Shown here piece after piece: positions 54,013-63,440 of a stretch of 64,000 nt of DNA. The notes under the pieces were generated by a model, which saw only the letters and a program-made list of their open reading frames with translations, did not search any database and had not been told where the DNA came from. Numbering within the stretch: position 1 is the stretch's first letter; each line of letters opens with the position of its first letter. A program made the translations under genes and the position numbers. This stretch comes from an uncultured bacterium. Its GTDB lineage: Bacteria; Planctomycetota; UBA8742; UBA2392. The stretch lies in assembly GCA_938014885.1 (NCBI GenBank), contig CALLQI010000018.1, positions 372,001-436,000 on the forward strand. Reading direction: 5' to 3'.

Positions 54013-54915
54013 TTACTTGTTGGGCGCCTTGCGCTGCTCGGCGCGCTTGGCGGATTCTTCGGCGAACTTTTCCCAGAAGCCCTTGTACTTGCCGGGTTCG
54101 CGGCGGTCCTGGCTGCTGCTGGCGTCCTGCATGTCTTTGCCCTGCTTTTCGGTCTGGAAGCCCTCACCGTCGGCGCGTTTGAAGTCACCGGTCTTGTCTT
54201 CCGGCTTGTTCTCGCCGTTGCCGGGGTTGTATTGCTCTTCGGCGCCTTTGCTCGGGTCGCCCTGCTGGGGCTTGTTGCCCTCGCGCGGGTCTTTTGACTT
54301 CTCGCCTTTGTTGTCGGGCTGGCCGGGCGACGACTGCGGGTTGCGCGAGCTCAGCTCATGGGCGATGTCGATGGATTCGTTCACCTTCTCGCGCGCCTGT
54401 TCGGCTGCCTCCTGTTGCTTGCGCAAGGTTTCGGCGAGCTTACGTTCGGCCTCGTGCTGGTGTTTCACGATCTCTTCCATCGTGTCTTCGCTTTGGGCCA
54501 GCTTTTTCAGCAGCTCGGGGTTCTTCTTCAGCAGCTCAAGCAGTTCGTCATTCTTTTCGGCTGCCTTGCGGATTTCTTCTTCGGACTTGCCGGTCAGCTT
54601 GGCGGCCTCTTCGGGGTTCTTGCGCAGGTATTCGCGAAGGCCTTCGGGCAGTTCGTCCAGCTTGCCGGATTCCATGGACTCGCGGATCTTCTTGATGCGC
54701 TCGGCGATCACGTCGGCCTTGGGGGCGTCAAGCGAGGCCTTGGCCAGCTCAGACTCAAGCTGGCCCATTTCTTCGCTGGCCTTCTTCATCAGGCGGTGCA
54801 GCTCGGCCAGCAATTCGGCGTCGGATTTGGGCTGCGGCTCAGGGCCTGCTTCCTGGGCAAAGAGTGGCGCACCAAGAAAGCCGGCAAGCGCGAGCATGGC
54901 GATGAACTTTTTCAT
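54013..54915 (-). CDS. Secreted coiled-coil protein of unknown function
   Basis: This is a 300-residue protein with a signal peptide (MKKFIAMLALAGFLGAPLFAQ). Residues about 28-180 are strongly charged and helical, predicted coiled coil (ELLAELHRLMKKASEEMGQLE, then KLAETLRKQQEAAEQAREK). The last third is low complexity, rich in Gly, Lys, Pro and Gln (PGQPDNKGEKSKDPREG). AGGA about 8 nt upstream of 54915 decides the start. It follows the huge coiled-coil gene on the same strand with an 80-nt gap, and the two share composition, so they are probably one operon and may form a periplasmic assembly. Confidence 0.75.
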   Translation of the reverse strand: MKKFIAMLALAGFLGAPLFAQEAGPEPQPKSDAELLAELHRLMKKASEEMGQLESELAKASLDAPKADVIAERIKKIRESMESGKLDELPEGLREYLRKNPEEAAKLTGKSEEEIRKAAEKNDELLELLKKNPELLKKLAQSEDTMEEIVKHQHEAERKLAETLRKQQEAAEQAREKVNESIDIAHELSSRNPQSSPGQPDNKGEKSKDPREGNKPQQGDPSKGAEEQYNPGNGENKPEDKTGDFKRADGEGFQTEKQGKDMQDASSSQDRREPGKYKGFWEKFAEESAKRAEQRKAPNK

Positions 54916-54995
54916 GTTGTGTTCCTGTGTGAAGCTGACTTTCGCAATCCTGCAGTAGTAAGTCACTGACCCTGACCTGAATTCCTGACCTGTAC

Positions 54996-57900
54996 TTAGT
55001 CGTCGCTTCCCGGTGCAGCCGGTGGTGCCGGCGGCAGTGACTTGCGCAGTTCATCCCACGCTTTCTTCAGTTCGGCCTGCTCGGCTGAGTAGCGCTCATA
55101 CAGGCGCCGGAAGTGCGCGGGCAATTCGTCGCGATTGTAATCTTTGGAAATCTCCGAGAGGTTGCGGATCTTGTCGCCGAGTGCCTTCTGCTCTTCGTAG
55201 ATCAGCTCCATCTCTTCTACCTTCTTGACCAGCGGCTCCGGCTGGGGCTGGCCCTGGCCGCTCTGCTGCTGTTGCTGCTGCTGTTCGCGCTGCTGGCGCA
55301 GACGCTTGCGGGCGTTGTCGACGGCGGTCAACAGGCGCTCAATCTTGTCGAGCACCGCCTGCTGGTCCATCTGCGTGGCTTCGCCCACTTCGTTGTCTTC
55401 CAGACTTGAAAGGATGTCGCGCAGGATGCGCTCGATGCTTTCCATCGCCGTGGTGAACGCCCCGTACTGGCCCGTGCGTAACGCCTCCAGCGTTTCTTCG
55501 GCCAGCTTCTTCACCTCTTCCTGCTGCGCGTAGATGGCCTTGGCGCGGCGCTTCTGTGCGGCCGACATGTCGCCGCCGCGCTGCTGCACCTCGAGGTCGA
55601 GCTTGACCGTGGCCTCCTGGGCCTCGGTCTGCTTCTTGCGCATTTCCTTCAGTGCTTCTTCGACCTGCACCAGCATCTGTTCCTGCTGGCCCTGCACGTA
55701 CTGGTTCAGTTCTTCCTTGCGGGCCTGGATGGCTTCGTCGAGTTTTTCTTCAGCTTCCTTCTGGTCTTGCTCGGCCTGTTGCGAGTTCTGACGGTCGAGG
55801 TTCTCGCGCGCCTTCTTCATCGCGCGCTGGGCCTCCTGGGCGGCCTGCTGCGACTGCTGGTTTTCGCTGTTCTTGGGTTCGCGGTTGAACTCGTCCAGCT
55901 GCTTCTCCAGGTTGCGCTGGCGCTCTTCCAGTTCGTCGAACTTCAGGCGTTCCTTCTCATCGATCGACTCGTTTTGCGCCTGGCGCATCGCTTCGATCGC
56001 CTTTTCCATTTTGTCGACGGCCTTCTTCTGGTCGTCCTTGGAGGCCTGAGGCTGGCCCTGGTTCAGGTTCTCGGCCGACTTCTTCATGTCCTCTTCGGCC
56101 TGCTTGAGGTTGTCGCGGGCTTCCTTCTCGGCTTCGGTGGTCTTTGAGCCTTCGGGCGGGTTGTTCAGCTTCTCGTTGACGTCCTTGAGCTTGTTCTCGA
56201 GTTCCTGCTGGCCCTTGGCGAGCTCTTTGGAAGCTTCGGCCTGGGCGTTTTCGATCTGCTCGCGCTCTTGCTGCAGCTTCTGCATGGCCTCATCCAGCTT
56301 CTGCTGGGCCTGCTGCTGGGCTTCGGCGGCCTTTTGCATCTGCTCAGCCCGCTGCTGTTCGCCCTGCTGACCCTGCTGACCCTGTTGGCCCTGCTGGCCC
56401 TGTTGGCCCTGCTGGCCCTGCTGGCCCTGCTGGCCTTGCTGACCCTGTTGGCCTTGTGCGGCCTGCTTCAGCGATTCGGCGGCCTGCTTCATGGCCTCGG
56501 CTGCTTCGCTGGCTGACTTGGATGCTTCGCTGTTGTTTTCGCGGCTGCTGTTGCTGCCGGCGTTGCGCGACGCGTTGTCGAGCTGGTCGGCGGCTTCTGC
56601 GGCCTTGCGGGCCATATCTTCCTGCTGCTCGGCGGCACCTTCCAGCGCCTTGGCGCCGCGTTCGGCGTCCATGCGGCGCTGCAGGCCTTCGCGGGCGCGC
56701 CCGAGCTGCTCCAGCGCTTCGGACTCAGACTGCACGCCCTTCTGCGCGTCGCTGCCCTGCATGGCCTCGGCTGCCTGCTTCGACTTTTCTGCCGCGCCCT
56801 TCAGCCCTTCGCGGGCCTGGCGCGAGCCTTCCTTGGCGTCGGCGGCCTCTTCCAGCATGCGGGCCGCGTCTTCGGCGTCGCGGGCGGCCTGGCGGGCCTG
56901 CGGGCCCGGGGCGCGCTCGGCTTCGCGCTGCATAGCGCGGGCGGCCTCGGCGGCGTTGCGCATGCTTTCGGCGGACGCTTCGCCTTCGTTGGCCTTCATT
57001 TCATCCTGCAGCCGCTGCATGGCCTCGTCCATTTTGCGGGCGGTGCCGCGCAGGTTGCGGTCTTCGGATTCCTGCATCGGCTTGGCCGATTCGCGGGCGC
57101 GCTGCACGGCTTCGCCGATGGCCTTGTTGTCGAGCGTAGGCTCGGGCAGTTTCTCGACGTTCTCTGACAGCTTCTCAAGTGCCTCGGCAATTTTCTGCTG
57201 GCGCTCTGCCGCGGCCTTGAAGTCGGGCTTGCCTTCGCTGTCAGCGGCCTGCGACTTCTGCAGGTTTTCGCGTGCTTCGCCCAGGGCCTCGAGTGCCTTT
57301 TGCATTTCGGCTTCGGCGTTGGCGGCCTCCTGCTTGCCCAGCTTCTCGAGCGCGCTGTCCATGGCCTTTTGCGCTTCTTCGAGCTTCTCGTTGGCGTAGT
57401 CGGCCTCGCTGGGTTCGCCAGCCTTTGGATCCTGTCGCTGCTCGCGCTGTTTGGCGATCTGGTTGGCCAGCGCCTTCATTTCGCGGTTCAGGCGTTCGGC
57501 GTTGTCCTTGGCGTTTTGCTGGCCGCTTTCGGCGCGTTTGAGGTCGCTGTTCTGCTTGGCGCTTTCGCGCAGCGCGTCGGCGGCTTCGCTCAGGGCTTTC
57601 TGGGCCTCTTCCTGGGCCTTTTCAGCCTTGTCGGAATCGCCCGATTTCAGGGCTTCCTGGGCTTCGTCGTTCTTGGCCTCGGCGCGGGCCAGGGCTTCCT
57701 TTGCCTTGCGCGCCTCCGTGCTGTTGGGCATTTCATCGGCGGCCTTGCGGGCTTCGTCGATGGCCTTTTCAGCTTCGTCCTGGCGCTTTTCCAGGTCTTC
57801 GCGGGCTTCTTTGGGCAGCTCCGTGTTGGCGCCTTGGCGCTGCGCGTTGGCGGTGCGGGTGGCGCGATAGGCGTCGAGCTGTTCTTCGTTGGCCTTGGTG

Positions 57901-58865
57901 ATGGCGTCGAGGGCCTTCTGGGTTTTCTCCTCAGAAGCCTTGTCCGTGTTCTTCAGCACGTCCTGCTGGTCTTGCTGCAGTCGGTTCAGGTCGTTGAAGA
58001 TCTGGTCGAGTGCCTTCAGGTTTTCGTCATCTTCCTTGGCCTTGCGGGCCTCGTCTTCCAGCTTCTTGAGCTCAGACATGGCCTCTTCGAGCTGCTTCAT
58101 CTGCTCGGACTGGGCCTTTTGCTCGGAGTTCTTGCGCTCTTCGATCTGGCGGGCGACGCGCTCCTGGTCTTCCTTCAGGCGCTGCAGTTCCTGCATCTGG
58201 CGTTCGATGTCGGACTTGCGCGACTCAAGCTTTTCGGTGTCGGCCAGCAGTTCTTCCTGCTGCTGCTTCAGTTCGCGGGTGGCCTGCTCAAGTTCCTCAA
58301 GACGCTTGGCGTCGGGGTTGTCGCGCAGCTCGTTGGTGTTCTCGCGGATGTCCTGCTGGTCGGTCTTCATCGACTCAAGGCGCTCAATGGCTTCGCGCGC
58401 CGCCTTGATCTTATCGTCTTCGCCGATGCTGGGACCGTTTTCGAGGATGCTGATGACCTGCTTGATCAGGTCCTCAATCTTCTTGCCTTCCGTGGCGGCA
58501 GTACGCACGCGGCCGGCCTTGATGTCGTCTTCATTGACCGCCATGCGCTCTTCGATCTTCAGCTCGTTGAGCTTTTCGATCGCGGCCACAACGTGCGGGA
58601 TGCGCTTGCGTTCGGTCAGGTCGTCGCTGAGCTCAAGTTCCAGCTTCAGCTTCTCGAGGCGTTCGCGCAGGTTCTCAAGCGTGGTACGCGCGGCCTTCTG
58701 CCGCTCAGCCAGCTTCTTCAGTCGGTCCGCATCATTGGGACCAGCCGGATTTTCAGCATCCTGGCCGACCACAACGGGCGCTTGGAAGAATGCGCCGCCG
58801 ATGGACAGCACGGCCACGAGGGCCAGCACACGACGGATGCGACGGAAGGATTTGCGATGGTGCAT
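54996..58865 (-). CDS. Giant secreted coiled-coil protein
   Basis: This is a 1289-residue protein with a basic N-terminus, a hydrophobic signal segment (VLALVAVLSIGGAFFQAPVVVG), and then almost unbroken charged helix: Glu, Lys, Gln, Ala and Arg in coiled-coil heptads (SDIERQMQELQRLKEDQERV is typical). In the middle is a (Gly-Gln-Gln)n run of about 10 units, then more coiled coil. Near residues 1140-1200 a less repetitive part includes FTTAMESIERILRDILSS. Planctomycete genomes often carry such proteins of unknown role; a structural fibre or spacer across the envelope is an inference. AGGGG 7 nt before 58865 supports the start, not the ATG at 58883. Confidence 0.75.
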   Translation of the reverse strand: MHHRKSFRRIRRVLALVAVLSIGGAFFQAPVVVGQDAENPAGPNDADRLKKLAERQKAARTTLENLRERLEKLKLELELSDDLTERKRIPHVVAAIEKLNELKIEERMAVNEDDIKAGRVRTAATEGKKIEDLIKQVISILENGPSIGEDDKIKAAREAIERLESMKTDQQDIRENTNELRDNPDAKRLEELEQATRELKQQQEELLADTEKLESRKSDIERQMQELQRLKEDQERVARQIEERKNSEQKAQSEQMKQLEEAMSELKKLEDEARKAKEDDENLKALDQIFNDLNRLQQDQQDVLKNTDKASEEKTQKALDAITKANEEQLDAYRATRTANAQRQGANTELPKEAREDLEKRQDEAEKAIDEARKAADEMPNSTEARKAKEALARAEAKNDEAQEALKSGDSDKAEKAQEEAQKALSEAADALRESAKQNSDLKRAESGQQNAKDNAERLNREMKALANQIAKQREQRQDPKAGEPSEADYANEKLEEAQKAMDSALEKLGKQEAANAEAEMQKALEALGEARENLQKSQAADSEGKPDFKAAAERQQKIAEALEKLSENVEKLPEPTLDNKAIGEAVQRARESAKPMQESEDRNLRGTARKMDEAMQRLQDEMKANEGEASAESMRNAAEAARAMQREAERAPGPQARQAARDAEDAARMLEEAADAKEGSRQAREGLKGAAEKSKQAAEAMQGSDAQKGVQSESEALEQLGRAREGLQRRMDAERGAKALEGAAEQQEDMARKAAEAADQLDNASRNAGSNSSRENNSEASKSASEAAEAMKQAAESLKQAAQGQQGQQGQQGQQGQQGQQGQQGQQGQQGQQGEQQRAEQMQKAAEAQQQAQQKLDEAMQKLQQEREQIENAQAEASKELAKGQQELENKLKDVNEKLNNPPEGSKTTEAEKEARDNLKQAEEDMKKSAENLNQGQPQASKDDQKKAVDKMEKAIEAMRQAQNESIDEKERLKFDELEERQRNLEKQLDEFNREPKNSENQQSQQAAQEAQRAMKKARENLDRQNSQQAEQDQKEAEEKLDEAIQARKEELNQYVQGQQEQMLVQVEEALKEMRKKQTEAQEATVKLDLEVQQRGGDMSAAQKRRAKAIYAQQEEVKKLAEETLEALRTGQYGAFTTAMESIERILRDILSSLEDNEVGEATQMDQQAVLDKIERLLTAVDNARKRLRQQREQQQQQQQSGQGQPQPEPLVKKVEEMELIYEEQKALGDKIRNLSEISKDYNRDELPAHFRRLYERYSAEQAELKKAWDELRKSLPPAPPAAPGSDD
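56361..56456 (-). repeat. 9-bp coding minisatellite (Gly-Gln-Gln)n
   Basis: About ten tandem copies of a 9-bp unit, CTGCTGGCC-like on the plus strand, encode the Gly-Gln-Gln run of the coiled-coil protein. Third-position changes (CTG/TTG, GGC/GAC) vary between units. The count could vary between strains without shifting frame. Confidence 0.85.
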
Positions 58866-59000
58866 GAGTGAACCCCTGAACATAGTCCGCGAACAACTAC
58901 ATGTATTACGCCACCTGGGCGGAATCAGTTCACGGATAAGTGGGCAGGATCAGAGGAAAGTTGTAACTCAGGGATCGGGCGATGGTTATGGCGATGGGCC

Positions 59001-59106
59001 GTGTTTGGCGTTTCGTGTGTCATGCTTCGTGCTTCGGGATTCGGCCTATTCCGGCGGGAGGGGTCGCCCGAACCTCGAAAGCCGAAACACGAAGCACGAG
59101 ACAAGA
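59001..59106. repeat. Inverted heptad array, site D
   Basis: In one register from 59001, left units are GTGTTTG, GCGTTTC, GTGTGTC, ATGCTTC, GTGCTTC, GGGATTC. After about 28 nt (four units of less regular sequence, still in phase) come AACCTCG, AAAGCCG, AAACACG, AAGCACG, AGACAAG. The right units are reverse complements in style of the left (CGTGCTT, CGTGTTT, CGGCTTT). CGAAACACGAAGC-type words are shared with site C. The site lies upstream of the giant coiled-coil gene and just after the stop of the amidotransferase gene. Confidence 0.85.
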
Positions 59107-59114
59107 ACCCGCGC

Positions 59115-59834
59115 CTACCCTCGTGCTGCCCGCACGAACGCCTGGAACAGGCGCTGCATGACTTCGCTTTCGGGCTGGCGTTCGGGGTGCCATTGCACGC
59201 CCACGCGGAATGGATGGTCGATGAACTCGACAGCCTCGATCAGCCCGTCGTCGGCGCGGGCGCTTACACTCAGGCGCGGGCCCACTGCGGCCGCCCCCTG
59301 GTGGTGCAGCGAATAGGTTTCCGCGCGACTGACGCCCAAGGCTTTGGCCAGCACGGTGCCCGGCTCGATACTGACGTGATGGCGGGTGGGGATGCCACCT
59401 TCCTGGCGGTGCTGTACGGTGGTGGGCTCAATGTGCTGCACCAGTTTACCGCCGCTGAAGATGGCCATCAGCTGCATGCCGCCGCAGATGGCCAACACGG
59501 GCAGGCTGGTGTGGTTGTAAAGGTGATCGACGAAAGCGCGGTCAAAGGCGGCACGCTGTGGCGTGACGTACTCTTCGCGCGGGTGAGGCTTGGCCCCGTA
59601 CCATTCGGGCGGGTAGTCATCGCTGCCGACCATGACCACACCGCGTACGAGTTGCAGCAACGGTCTGGCTTGCTCAATGCCGGGCATGATCGGGATCAGC
59701 AACGGGGTGCCGCCCGCGCGCGCAATCGCCTGCGGGTACTCGGGATACAGCTTCAGGTAGCTGCGGTCGCGGTCCGGCGCCGGGAAGTGCCGGACGTGGT
59801 CAGTGCAGATGCCGATCAGCGGGGCGTCGCTCAT
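59115..59834 (-). CDS. Class I glutamine amidotransferase, peptidase C26 type
   Basis: This is a 239-residue protein of the gamma-glutamyl-gamma-aminobutyrate hydrolase (PuuD-like) group. The nucleophile Cys is in VLAICGGMQLM (about residue 110) and the His-Glu pair in FRVGVQWHPERQPES (about 215). RGVVMVGSDDYPPEWYG is the family's loop. GICRGMQ is usual, and here the Arg after Cys is Gly. It may hydrolyse gamma-glutamyl amides of GABA or polyamines; no polyamine genes are near. The start at 59834 (MSDAPLIGI) sits before the first strand; a longer in-frame start adds a Cys-rich leader without support. Confidence 0.87.
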   Translation of the reverse strand: MSDAPLIGICTDHVRHFPAPDRDRSYLKLYPEYPQAIARAGGTPLLIPIMPGIEQARPLLQLVRGVVMVGSDDYPPEWYGAKPHPREEYVTPQRAAFDRAFVDHLYNHTSLPVLAICGGMQLMAIFSGGKLVQHIEPTTVQHRQEGGIPTRHHVSIEPGTVLAKALGVSRAETYSLHHQGAAAVGPRLSVSARADDGLIEAVEFIDHPFRVGVQWHPERQPESEVMQRLFQAFVRAARG

Positions 59835-59967
59835 GCCTGCATTGTATCGGCAGCGCGGGCACCGGCACTGAACGGCCTCGCATTCCGAACAGGCCACAGT
59901 TTTGGAACGGGCGAAGCGGCGATCGGTACTACACTATGCGCCGACAAGAGACGTACGGGGGACCGCC

Positions 59968-62900
59968 ATGCGCAATCGCAATCTGGTAACGTTCGGGATG
60001 ATCGGCCTGCTGCTGGTCGGGCTCGCGTTTGCGGCCTGGTTCCTGCTGCGCGACCCGGGCAAGCCACCGGCGCCCAACATCGCAGGACAACCCGAACTGG
60101 CCGACAAGCCCGACGACACGACACCGCTACAGCCCGGCAACACCAGCGCGAATACCGCAGCCGACAAGCCGGACCCCAACGCGGGCGCGCCCGACCCGAC
60201 CCCCAAACCAGAACCCGGCCCCGGCCCGGAAGCCGTGCTCAAGCCCGACGACACCACCAGCAGCGTGGAAACTGCCACCGCCACCATGACCGCCACCGGC
60301 CGCGTGGTGCTGCGCGAGTCCGGCCGCCCGGCGCTGGGCGCCGTGGTCAAGCCGGAACTGGCCCCGTGGTCCACCTGGCAGAACGAAGCCCCGACTACTC
60401 CGGAGTACACGCTCGAAGGAGAAGCCACCACCAACGGCAGCGGCCTGTTCAGCTTGCAAGTCACTGTGAAGTGGCAGCGGCACAAAGACTCGGGCGCATC
60501 CTTTGTGCAGGGGTTGGCGCTGGTGGCGAGACTGGCGGGATACGCCCCCGGCCGCTCAGCGGTGCTGTACCTTGGTGTTGAGCAAGGTTGGAAGGACGTC
60601 GAGATCAGCCTGACGTTCCCGGCCGCGGCGCGGGGCCGGGTTGTCGATGCGGCCGACGGCAAAGGCGTGCCCGGCGCGATCGTCGAGTTCAACAGCTTTT
60701 CGCGCACGACGGGCATGACTGCGCCGCGCCAGATGGTTACGGATGCGGACGGCTATTTCTCGGTCAGTGACCTCGGCGCCGATGACTACACCATCAATAT
60801 CAGGGCCGAGGGTTTTGCAAACTTCAACGGGTGGACTGACCCCGGCGGCCGACGCGACCTGAGCCGCGGCGGTGAGAACGACCTGGGCGAGTTCGCGTTG
60901 CAACGCGCGGCCGCACTGATTGGCATTGTGATGACGCCCGACGGAAAGCCTGGCAAGGGGGCTACGATCTCCGCCACCCCAGCCGGCAACTTGGCATGGG
61001 CACCAGCGCTGTCCCATGGCGTAGGTGATGATGGCAAGTTCGCGGTTGAAGACCTGCGTGCGGGCACTTACGTGGTGCTATTGAAGTGCCCCGGCGTCGG
61101 CCACCTCACCGTCGATAACGTGGTGCTGGCACCGGGCGAACGCAAGGACCTCGGCACTTTGCGCCTAACCGCTGGCCTGACCTTGCGCGGCGTGGTGCAA
61201 AACAGCAACGGCGAGCCTGTTGAAGGTGCCGACCTGAAGCTGGTCAGCGGCCGCGGCGGCATGTTCGGTGAAATGGGCGAGATTGCCGCCAGCGCCACCA
61301 GTGCGAAGGACGGCAGCTTTACCATGGCAGGGCTTCGCCCTGGCAGCCTGGCCATTGTGGCCGAGAAGACGGGCCTTGCACACCACACCCGGATGCTGGA
61401 ACTCGTGGCCGACACCAGCCTGGTGATCGTACTGCAAGCCCCAGGTGCCATCGTGGGTCGCATCACCGGTCCTGACGGGCTGCTGCCGCCGGATACCCGC
61501 GTGAAGTGCGTGAACCACGAGTCGCCCGAGTACGCGTCAGTCAAGAGTTACGGGCACTGGATGCTGGGGCAAGGCAGTGCACCCAACGAAGACGGCACGT
61601 TTCGCATCGACCGGCTTGAGACCGGCACCTATACGCTGTTTGTCGCCGCCGGCGCACTGGGCGTCACCACGCTCGCCGACCTGAAGGTCGAGTCCGGAAA
61701 AGACACGGATGTCGGCCTGATCACGCTGGCAGTGGGCGGCCGTATCTCGATTCGTGTCACCGACGATGGCGTGCCGGTGGCGGAACTGCGCGTGGGCCTC
61801 AACTCAGGGCCGGGTTGGCCCGCCGGCAGTCACGCCGGGGTCACCGATGGTTCGGGCACGGCCTTGCTCGAAGGCGTCCCCGCCGGCGATTACTACGTGC
61901 ACACCTCCCGCGACGACGACCGCTTTGATACCGATTCGTTGCGCAGCCGTCGGGTCAAGGTGAAGTCCGGCGAGCTTACCGAAATTCACATCGAACTGCA
62001 GGCGCGCACGGGGGTCACACTGTCGGGCCGCGTCACACTCAGCGGGCGCGGCGTGTTCAAGGAAATCACGCTGCTGGGCACTGGCGAGATTTCGACTTTC
62101 CTGAAGAACGGCCCCGTGGCCGAAGGCGGCTTCTTTGAGGTGCGAGGTCTGAAGGTCGGCCGCTATGTCATCCACTTCCGCACCGAGAACACAGACCTGA
62201 CCTTTCGCGACGAAGTCGAAATCGGCACCGAGGACAAAACCTACGACCGCGACTTCAAACCCGTGGCGGTATCTGGCCGCGTGACGCTGCCAGCGGACAA
62301 GGCTGGCCTTGCGCGTTCGGTGAAGGTGCGCATCAACAACCTCGAAAGCGCCGGGCAGTTCAATGAGTGGCTGGCCGGCCGCACGGAATGCGATGCGGAC
62401 GGTGCCTTCCGTTTTGCCAGCGTGCAGCCCGGGCGCTACCGGCTGACCGCGTTGCTTGAGTCCGTGGGCGTGGCCGTGGCGGAAGTAACGGTGGGAGAAT
62501 CCAACGTGGAGGACGTTTCGCTGGTGCTTTCCCAGGACGTCGGCACGCTACGGGTTCGTGTCGCCAAGGTGCACGGCGAGTTGCCGGCAATGCCCTTTGG
62601 ACAGGTCCAGCTGGTGGACGCCGCAGGCCTGTTGGTCACGATGGGCGGCGAGGCCTCGGGCATGCTGATGCTGGGCAACACCGAGCCCACGAACATCGGC
62701 CTGCTTCTGCCGGGCACGTACACGTTGAAAATCAGGGCCTCCGGCTGCCTGCCGCGCGAATATGAGGGCGTGAAGATCACCAAGGGCGAAACCACAGAAG
62801 TGGCCATTGAAGTCACGGTGGGGGCCACGCTGTCGATGGGCGTCAGCAACACGGAAGTCACGCAAGAGATGCTGGATGCGGCCCAGGTGCGCTACTTCGA

Positions 62901-63114
62901 TGCCGGGGGTAAAGAAGTAGTGCGCGAAAGCAATATCTGGGACGCTTGGGGTGAGACTAGCGTCCCCGAGAAGCCCACCCTGTTGACGCGCTACATCACA
63001 CCGCAGGTGAAAGAGGTCCGGGTGCGCGTCGCGGGCTACAAGGAAGTGGTGGTACCGGTCACGTTTGAGGCCGGGAAGACCACCAGCGCCCAAGTGACTT
63101 TGGAGGCGGAGTAA
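59968..63114 (+). CDS. Large single-pass protein with many carboxypeptidase-regulatory domains
   Basis: This is a 1048-residue protein. Membrane helix at about residues 8-27 (FGMIGLLLVGLAFAAWFLL), a Pro/Asp/Lys-rich linker to about 95, then about nine beta-sandwich modules, each with a GxVxDxxGxPVxGAxV opening and a DGxFxxxxLxxGxYxL closing. Examples are ARGRVVDAADGKGVPGAIVEF, LRGVVQNSNGEPVEGADLKL, DGTFRIDRLETGTYTLFVAA and RFASVQPGRYRLTALL. This is the plan of the 49046-50320 protein, expanded. It should be tethered to the membrane with a long external rod, for adhesion or scaffolding. GGGGG about 5 nt upstream of the ATG supports the start. Confidence 0.82.
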   Translation: MRNRNLVTFGMIGLLLVGLAFAAWFLLRDPGKPPAPNIAGQPELADKPDDTTPLQPGNTSANTAADKPDPNAGAPDPTPKPEPGPGPEAVLKPDDTTSSVETATATMTATGRVVLRESGRPALGAVVKPELAPWSTWQNEAPTTPEYTLEGEATTNGSGLFSLQVTVKWQRHKDSGASFVQGLALVARLAGYAPGRSAVLYLGVEQGWKDVEISLTFPAAARGRVVDAADGKGVPGAIVEFNSFSRTTGMTAPRQMVTDADGYFSVSDLGADDYTINIRAEGFANFNGWTDPGGRRDLSRGGENDLGEFALQRAAALIGIVMTPDGKPGKGATISATPAGNLAWAPALSHGVGDDGKFAVEDLRAGTYVVLLKCPGVGHLTVDNVVLAPGERKDLGTLRLTAGLTLRGVVQNSNGEPVEGADLKLVSGRGGMFGEMGEIAASATSAKDGSFTMAGLRPGSLAIVAEKTGLAHHTRMLELVADTSLVIVLQAPGAIVGRITGPDGLLPPDTRVKCVNHESPEYASVKSYGHWMLGQGSAPNEDGTFRIDRLETGTYTLFVAAGALGVTTLADLKVESGKDTDVGLITLAVGGRISIRVTDDGVPVAELRVGLNSGPGWPAGSHAGVTDGSGTALLEGVPAGDYYVHTSRDDDRFDTDSLRSRRVKVKSGELTEIHIELQARTGVTLSGRVTLSGRGVFKEITLLGTGEISTFLKNGPVAEGGFFEVRGLKVGRYVIHFRTENTDLTFRDEVEIGTEDKTYDRDFKPVAVSGRVTLPADKAGLARSVKVRINNLESAGQFNEWLAGRTECDADGAFRFASVQPGRYRLTALLESVGVAVAEVTVGESNVEDVSLVLSQDVGTLRVRVAKVHGELPAMPFGQVQLVDAAGLLVTMGGEASGMLMLGNTEPTNIGLLLPGTYTLKIRASGCLPREYEGVKITKGETTEVAIEVTVGATLSMGVSNTEVTQEMLDAAQVRYFDAGGKEVVRESNIWDAWGETSVPEKPTLLTRYITPQVKEVRVRVAGYKEVVVPVTFEAGKTTSAQVTLEAE

Positions 63115-63440
63115 CATCACCCCTGCGTCATGGCGTGGTGCCTTTGCGCGGGCTCGGCTTGGGCCGGATCTGCGTAACTGCCGAAGTGGCGGATTGCACA
63201 AATGAGCCAAGCTTAGGCCAGTCCTAGGCCTACGTTGTTTGAAGTGAAAAATGGCTCTTGCGGGAATAACCCCCATGGGGTAAACATCCCGTCGCTCACA
63301 ACTACGGTTCTGGGGGGCAATTCCTGAAAACCGGCTGGCCAAGAGCTTTGGTCTGCCTATATTGCCGACCCAACCGGCATAGACTTTTGTCAAAACGGAC
63401 CGCAAACAGAAACTAAGGGACAAACCAAAGGGACAAACCC
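63115..63440. other. Intergenic region with likely promoter, no gene
   Basis: No frame is supported here. A direct repeat TAGGCC occurs twice near 63210-63230, a palindrome CCCCATGGGG lies near 63272-63281, and TATATT (about 63358) may be a -10 box. At the end a short direct repeat (AAGGGACAAACC) provides AGGGA, the ribosome site of the next gene. Confidence 0.45.

Noticed and set aside
56361..56456. CRISPR-like regular repeats
   Set aside because: The units are 9 bp, contiguous, in frame and coding; there are no spacers.
57300..58871. 523-codon plus-strand frame with Leu/Phe/Val-rich product
   Set aside because: Antisense of a Glu/Lys/Gln-rich coiled coil always reads as Leu/Phe-rich. The apparent membrane helices are an artefact.
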